64,000 bases of DNA, from contig OY744537.1 in NCBI GenBank assembly GCA_963556195.1, positions 15,010,243 to 15,074,242 on the forward strand, read 5' to 3'. The translations under genes and the position numbers were made by a program. This DNA is from Sepiola atlantica (Eukaryota > Mollusca > Cephalopoda > Sepiida > Sepiolidae). The notes beneath the pieces were generated by a model. It saw only the letters and a program-made list of their open reading frames with translations. It did no database searches and had not been told where the DNA came from. Of the stretch, positions 59,146 to 64,000 are shown piece after piece; position 1 is the stretch's first letter, and every line of letters begins with the position of its first letter.

Positions 59146-59816
59146 CTGACTTAGTCTAAAAAATGTGCTTCAACCTATCAAATTACATTATTTAGCAGAT
59201 TGTTTATTTTTTACGTCAACCCTTTTCTGTAATCTACACTATTCACCAGCGCCGAATATCCCTGCTCTGAATCGCGGAAGAACGAAGTTTAATTATTTTT
59301 TCGCTCGGGTAGGAAGTTATGACCGGGTTTGCTGACTCAATTCAATCTTGTTTTTGTTCAATTCGGATTTAACGGACTCTCTAATTAACAAATGAACTTT
59401 GATTTGATTTGGGTTGCCCAGATCAAGACTTTGGAATTTTAAGTGAGTTTATTGAACTTTCTATATTATTTGATTTGATTTATTTATCGTTGTAATAATT
59501 AACATAAACATTTGATACTTTTCATTTCATCGATTGTTGACGCCTTTCGCGACTGGATAACTTTGTCAGCTCTTTCAATTTCTCGTATTTGGACTGGTAC
59601 TCATTGCCTGGATTAATCTCCAGTCAACCCTTTGGATGTCTTTCCTGATTATGTTTTTCAAATTGTATGACTTGGATGGATTATATAGATTTAACAAAAA
59701 AGTATGTGTTTGGGTTGATATATTTGATGTTATATATTTTTTGTATTTTTGTATATATTTTTTATATATTTTCAAGGTTTAATTTTATTACCTGTAGTGG
59801 TATAACTGCGGTAATG

Positions 59817-59863
59817 GTCCTCTGAAGAGAAGAATTATCTTTGAAAACTCATGAGCTAAGGAC
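59817..59863 (+). ncRNA. Hammerhead ribozyme candidate, N7 = A variant
   Basis: Stem I GTCCT (59817-59821) pairs with AGGAC (59859-59863). Core CTGAAGA (59822-59828; position 7 is free in hammerheads). Stem II G-AAGA/UCUU-U with loop AUUA. GAA 59843-59845. Stem III AACTC/GAGCT with one A-C mismatch and loop AT, H17 = A59858. The resemblance to the 58.3-kb motif (CCTCTGA..., TCTTTGAAAA, TAAGGA) suggests one family. Confidence 0.6.
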
Positions 59864-59933
59864 TTTAAGATACTTTGCTTGAACTTTGAATTCTAATAAA
59901 ATTTGATTGACACCTTATTTTATTACTTCATTT

Positions 59934-60001
<68 letters not shown>

Positions 60002-60011
60002 TATTAATACC

Positions 60012-60053
60012 TACAGACACTAGCGTTTCGAGCTTATTGCTCTCATCAGTGCA
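60012..60053 (-). ncRNA. Hammerhead ribozyme candidate, minus strand
   Basis: Minus strand: stem I TGCA (60053-60050) with TGTA (60015-60012, one G-U). CTGATGA (60049-60043). Perfect stem II GAGC/GCTC with loop AATAA. GAA. Stem III ACGC/GTGT with loop TA (one G-U). H17 = C60016. The sequence at the cleavage site is GTGTC^TGTA, the preferred NUC type. It adjoins a TA array (59940-59996). Confidence 0.75.
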
Positions 60054-60675
60054 GTAAAGTAACAATTTCAGACAGTCGGGAGACGCGAACCCGTTTCACA
60101 GAGTCAGACTAGAATCTGCAAGCAGTCAACATGGCGACTCAATTGTCACATAATTAAGGGAAATTAAGATCTATACATACCTAGAAGCGGGCACAGATTG
60201 AAGACTAGTCGAGCGTGTTCGACGAACGTATTCGGAATTTTGCATTAGAGCTTTTTTGGCAGTCTACTTTTAACATCCCAAAGAGTGCTCGACTTTAATT
60301 TCTTAAAGAGGCTTTTTATAATATTTATGAATCTTCATATATTTTACTTTAATCCTCACATTCCATGAGTTATGTTTCTGATAAACCGGGAAGAATTGCT
60401 GTTTTCTGGCGCGACTGTTGTTTTGAGTTTGGTGGTATTTGTAAGATTTTCAATCATTTCATAATAGTCATCATTCAATTGGTAATCGATCCACTCCTCT
60501 AACTCTTATATTTGAATGTGTTTAACCTTTAAAAGTGGTGACTTAGTGGTGACTTAGTGGTGACTTAGTGGTAACTTAGTGGTGACTCACTAGTAAATAT
60601 TTTTTTTTTAATATTTTAAAAGAAAATTGTTATATTTGTCGATTATTATATTAAAACTGAGTTAAACGACCTGCT
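60054..60675. other. Noncoding; 11-bp tandem repeat
   Basis: TGGTGACTTAG repeated about five times at 60535-60588. The rest is unrecognised apart from the short similarity to 3.55 kb already noted. Confidence 0.55.
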
Positions 60676-61210
60676 TAAATATCTACAAAGCCACTATCCG
60701 CCTATGCATTGACACATCTGGGCTGATGCACCATCCACTAGTATCTCCCTCTTCGACAGGGTCCAAAATAGAGTCGCTAATTTAATAGGTCCCTCACTAT
60801 CCACCAAGCTCCAGTCCCTGTCCTATTGCCGCAATGTTGCATCCTTGTGCCTGTTTTACAAGTACTTCAATGGATTGATCTCCGATGAACTTGCTGCTCT
60901 GGTGCCCCCTCGACATAAATACACTAGACCAACCCGACAATCAGCTAAGTTCCATCCATTCACTATGGAGGTCCCCAGACGCTGGAGAGCCTTCTACTCC
61001 AATAGCTTCTTTCCTCGTGCTGCCGGCCTTTGGAACTCCATCCATGCTCCCTGTTTCTCCGACTGTACCGACATGCAGAAATGTAAAACTAATGTAAACA
61101 GACATCTCGCTGCACATCACTCAATTTAGGGTGACACCCAGAACTTGCACCCTAATTCCGAAGTAGCCCCTTGCGTCTACAGTGGCGGCCTGCCTTTTTT
61201 GAGGTGAACT
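60676..61210 (+). pseudogene. Jockey/CR1-like RT C-terminus, second copy
   Basis: Reads FDRVQNRVANLIGPSLSTK, CRNVASLCLFYKYFNGLISD, RRWRAFYSNSFFPRAAGLWN and DMQKCKTNVNRHLAAHHSI to TAG at 61127-61129. The 3' UTR runs to GGCGGCCTGCCTTTTTTGAG near 61200. 5'-truncated near 60676. A stop lies upstream (HLG-stop-CTIH near 60722). Best preserved of the three copies. Confidence 0.75.
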
Positions 61211-61594
61211 ATGATAAAATAAATTAAGATGTAGTGAAGAAATCCTCGAGATATCAACACTAGACATGTGTATAATTTTACTTTCAACTTATATAACAAC
61301 TGCCAAAAATCATCTTTTCAAAAAGAACATTTTAGAATATGAACGTTTGTTTTTAACAATGGTATTTCGAAGAATAGTTTTTTAAAAACATAGTTCAATA
61401 ATAAAAATGTTAGACGTGTAGGGGGACATTCTGTCGAACTTGGAGGCTTAAAAGGAAGTAAGTGTAAGTACACACGTACGCTGAGGTGGGACTTCGAAAT
61501 AATAATGCTGCAATCGTTATCTATTTTTAATTTATACTAAGAAAGATGTCCCCCGTATAAGAATTTAACTTCATTACGTACTGATGTATTTATG
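61211..61594. other. Noncoding stretch, nothing recognised
   Basis: AT-rich, no feature seen. Confidence 0.45.
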
Positions 61595-61728
61595 TCTAGG
61601 AGGTTAGACACAAGGTCAGGTGTGGGTTTTGATAAAAGTGTTTCTGTGTAACGAACTGGATTCGAAACCGGCACACCCAGGTTCTAAGCCTGCGTCGTTA
61701 ACCACTTACCAACCGCGCCATATGCAGG
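61595..61728 (-). mobile_element. tRNA-headed SINE, minus strand
   Basis: In reverse complement: A-box-like TTGGTAAGTGGTTAACGACG, B-box GGTTTCGAATCC, CAGAAACACTTTTATC, and the shared tail CCTTGTGTCTAACCTCCTAG. This copy links a tRNA head to the tail found on the U2-headed SINEs. Confidence 0.75.
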
Positions 61729-61744
61729 ATGAGGACTTAGTATT

Positions 61745-61875
61745 TTATTTACGTCTTCTCCAGGAAGTTAGACACAAGGTTAGGTGTTAGTTTTGATGAA
61801 ACTGTTTCTGTGGAACGAATAGGATTCGATCCCGGCACACCCAGGTCCTCAGTTCGCGTCGTTAACCACTTATTA
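61745..61875 (-). mobile_element. tRNA-headed SINE, minus strand, second copy
   Basis: Same order as the neighbour: AAGTGGTTAACGACGCGAAC, GGGATCGAATCC, CAGAAACAGTTTCATC, AACCTTGTGTCTAACTTCCT, GGAGAAGACGTAAATAAAAT. Two copies 150 bp apart in the same orientation. Confidence 0.75.
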
Positions 61876-62019
61876 TGATCATGTAGTTGAATGGGTACAT
61901 AAATAGGTGGTATCATGTAATGCTACTAAGACAAAGCTCCTTTCCTTTAACAATTATAAGAAACCTTTTTAGCCACCAATTACCACGGTAAGTAGCACCC
62001 TACTCGAGAGTTCATCATT

Positions 62020-62930
62020 TAGTATTTTCGGCCTAAGATTCACAGGTTACATGAATTGAAACAAATACATTGAAGATGCTGCCACGGCTGCTGCAAAAAA
62101 AGTGAGCTCCTTCTATTGTTTCCAATTTCTCTCACCTGCCAGTATCTTATATCTCTACAAACCAACCATTCGCGCATGCATACGGTATTGTTATCACATC
62201 TGGACTGGTGCACTAACCTCTAGCCTCTCCCTCTTAGATGGAGTAAAAAAAAAGAATCTCTAATCTAATAGGTCCCGCACTATTCACCAAGCTCCAGTCC
62301 CCGTCCTATCGCCGCAATATTGCATCCCTGTGCTTGTTTTACAAGCACTTCAAAGGAATGTGTCCCAACGAACTTTTTGCTCTGATGCCTCCGCAACGTA
62401 AATACACAAATACACCCGATCAACATGACAAGAAACTAACTCCCACCCCTTCACTGTGGAGGTCCTTAGATGCTGTATTGCTTTTTGCTGTAATAGCTTC
62501 TTTCTTCGAATTTCTAGATTTTTGGAATTCCTTCCATGCTATTTGATTCCCCAACATGCAGAAATGTAAATGTGATGTGAACAAACATCTCACTTAGGAT
62601 GCCCCCTTTAAATTTGACCTCGTATTCACAGCATTCCCTTACACCAGGGGTGGGCAAACTTTTCAGAGCAAGGGCCACATTAAAAAAAAACTCATAGTAT
62701 ATTTTCCAATATAAATGATATCTGAAATAACCGAAATATATGGATTGCAAAGCGAAAATGCAATCATTTTTCATTTACTAGCATTTTGAAGGGCCGCATG
62801 AATTACATTGCCGGGCCGCATGCGTCCCGCTGGCCGTAGTTTGCCCACCCCTGCCTTACACCTTAGTGGCAATGTGCTCTATTTGGGGTGAATAAAGGAA
62901 ACAAATGTGTGCGTGTGATTCTATCTGACT
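62020..62930 (+). pseudogene. Jockey/CR1-like RT C-terminus, third copy, decayed
   Basis: FGLRFTGYMN (62028), KKVSSFYCFQFLSPASILYLYKPTIRA..YHIWTGALTS, then frameshifted remnants of the same C-terminal region (VLVLQALQRN; FYKHFKG). The 3' UTR ends TTGGGGTGAATAAAGGAAAC, matching GAGGTGAACTATGATAAAAT in copy two only loosely. A hAT-type MITE is inserted in its 3' UTR. Confidence 0.7.
62637..62861. mobile_element. hAT-type MITE, 209 bp, with 8-bp target duplication
   Basis: The element spans 62645-62853. Ends CAGGGGTGGGCAAACT and AGTTTGCCCACCCCTG are perfect 16-bp inverted repeats. Flanking CCTTACAC occurs at 62637-62644 and 62854-62861. An 8-bp duplication and CAGGGG...CCCCTG ends are the hAT signature. 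No coding sequence. A second inner pair, GGGCCACAT and GGGCCGCATG, is subterminal. Confidence 0.9.
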
Positions 62931-63332
62931 GAGGACAATTTTAAAGAACTTGAAGATTAAAACTAGTTGAAACTGAGGACAGACCCAGATCTTTGACTAC
63001 ATTATCAAAGTGTAGTATATGTTCTGTTATTACATTTCGTCTTTTCTGTCTTCGGTCCGTGATAGAGAAATGTTTCTCGATTTTTATTTTTGTCTCAATC
63101 GTGCAAAGTTAAGTAAATAGAGACTGCAATTTTGTTGGCAAAATTGCTGGCAATCCCATTTTGTTTCATAAATCAAACCACTATCCGCTCAACAGATACT
63201 TTTTTTTTCAAGTTTCTTATATTCTCTTGTATCTAACATTCTGTTTCTTTATATTAAGATGAAATAAATAGAAGGGCATAAGATTTCGGTTTTACAAAGT
63301 CTCTTTTTGTCGCAGTTCAATTTTTTTAAATT
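62931..63332. other. Noncoding stretch, nothing recognised
   Basis: AATCAAAGTGTAGTATATGTTC near 63003 resembles the U2-head motif of the SINEs (ATCAAAGTGTAGTATCTGTTC), without the core; probably a fragment. Confidence 0.45.
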
Positions 63333-63653
63333 TCAGATTTGAATAAAGCTAAGCAAGGTCGTGATGGTGGTGGTAGTAGTGGTGTTGGTGGTAGTGGTGT
63401 GTGGGGGTGTGGGGTGGGGGTGTGGGGTGGGGGTGGGGGTGCGTGTGATATTTTCTTGATCACGATGATGACAGTCGGAATGTCCACAAATGAATGTTTT
63501 TAAAGACACATTATTACGGTACATGCACAGACTATGTTCCTGGTGACAGATACCTACATGGTCGCAGGTGTTGTGTCGGAGCTTTCCTTCTGGTACATTA
63601 ATTTCGTTTGCTAGACTATATAGTCTTCTCGACTCTACTATCTCATCATACAT
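63333..63653 (-). CDS. Unrecognised Cys/His-rich frame
   Basis: About 70 residues of non-repetitive sequence (MYDEIVESRRLYSLANEINV, CDHVGICHQEHSLCMYRNN, CGHSDCHH), then a Thr/Pro-rich tail that is translated G-rich repeat. The first part is open upstream of the ATG too. The composition is protein-like and six Cys with several His could be a metal- or disulphide-stabilised segment. No family recognised and no convincing splice sites. May be a chance frame or one exon. Confidence 0.3.
   Translation of the reverse strand: MYDEIVESRRLYSLANEINVPEGKLRHNTCDHVGICHQEHSLCMYRNNVSLKTFICGHSDCHHRDQENITRTPTPTPHPHPTPPHTTTTNTTTTTTITTLLSFIQI
63361..63441 (+). repeat. G-rich array with G-quadruplex potential
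   Basis: GGT/GGTGTT repeats at 63364-63400, then GGGGGTGTGGGGTGGGGG twice and GTGGGGGTG. Many runs of four or five G spaced by one to three bases. Confidence 0.9.
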
Positions 63654-63805
63654 AGCAGGGTGGCGGTAGATGGCGGAAATAGGTATATATATATATATAT
63701 ATTCAAATTTAAATCAAATAAAAAAATATTTTAGAGTTAAACACAAAGATACATCATCAACTTATAAACACCAGTAACTCATTATTTGGTGAAATTTAGT
63801 TGAGT

Positions 63806-63889
<84 letters not shown>

Positions 63890-64000
63890 ATGTTGGATAA
63901 TGGCCCTGTGAGAACGGACGCATCTTAAGGTGGACGTATCTGTGGGAAATCGTTTGGTTTGGCTTGCGCGATTTAGTGCCGGTGGACCCGTACAGTCGAG

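Overview
This is animal nuclear DNA with no recognisable intact host gene. The evidence is spliceosomal introns, several SINE families, Tc1/mariner, hAT, Penelope-like and non-LTR elements, and very abundant (TA)n, (AAT)n, (GAA)n and (CT)n tracts. Low GC, long TA arrays and tRNA-, 5S- and U2-headed SINEs fit a repeat-rich lophotrochozoan, probably a cephalopod mollusc; that assignment is inference from repeat style, not from a diagnostic gene. Most long open frames are translated microsatellites.

Layout. 0-2.1 kb: two tandem 320-bp SINE-related units joined to the C-terminal half of a spliced transposase gene (family A). 2.1-15.4 kb: intergenic DNA with TA arrays, a U2-headed SINE with a perfect 15-bp target duplication (7.4 kb), inverted and tandem repeats. 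15.4-26.8 kb: a 600-bp pure TTC/TTT tract and repeated 5'-truncated copies of one non-LTR retrotransposon whose fragments begin at (AAT)n tracts, plus an LTR-like pair of direct repeats. 27-31 kb: SINEs, a jockey/CR1-like reverse transcriptase tail joined into a second, inverted copy of the family A mosaic. 32-38.7 kb: two more U2-headed SINEs, a 0.9-kb CT tract, more truncated non-LTR copies, a tRNA-headed SINE and a 5S-rRNA-headed SINE. 39-43.6 kb: a duplicated dispersed repeat and two minisatellites. 43.9-47.5 kb: two dead mariner-like elements. 47.9-51.2 kb: the best-preserved unit, a 3.3-kb DNA transposon with ~310-320-bp terminal inverted repeats and an approximately 784-residue transposase broken only by one frameshift (family B). 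52.4-54.1 kb: a Penelope-like remnant (GIY-YIG domain) between inverted arms that each hold a hammerhead ribozyme. 55.9-60.1 kb: foldback repeats, a near-perfect 219-bp palindrome and three further hammerhead candidates. 60.6-63 kb: two more RT tails, SINEs and a 209-bp hAT-type MITE with a perfect 8-bp duplication.

The parts relate as mobile DNA rather than as a pathway. Families A and B share the same catalytic landmarks (D-G-K/R, then D-x-T-x-x-N, then C-x2-H, then E-R-x-V-K) and look like two lineages of one RNase-H-fold transposase superfamily that I cannot name. The SINEs share a central domain and a 3' tail but carry different 5' heads, so they probably used one LINE partner. The strongest candidates for something not yet described are the long-TIR family B element, the modular U2-headed SINE set, and the varied hammerhead motifs at 52-60 kb.
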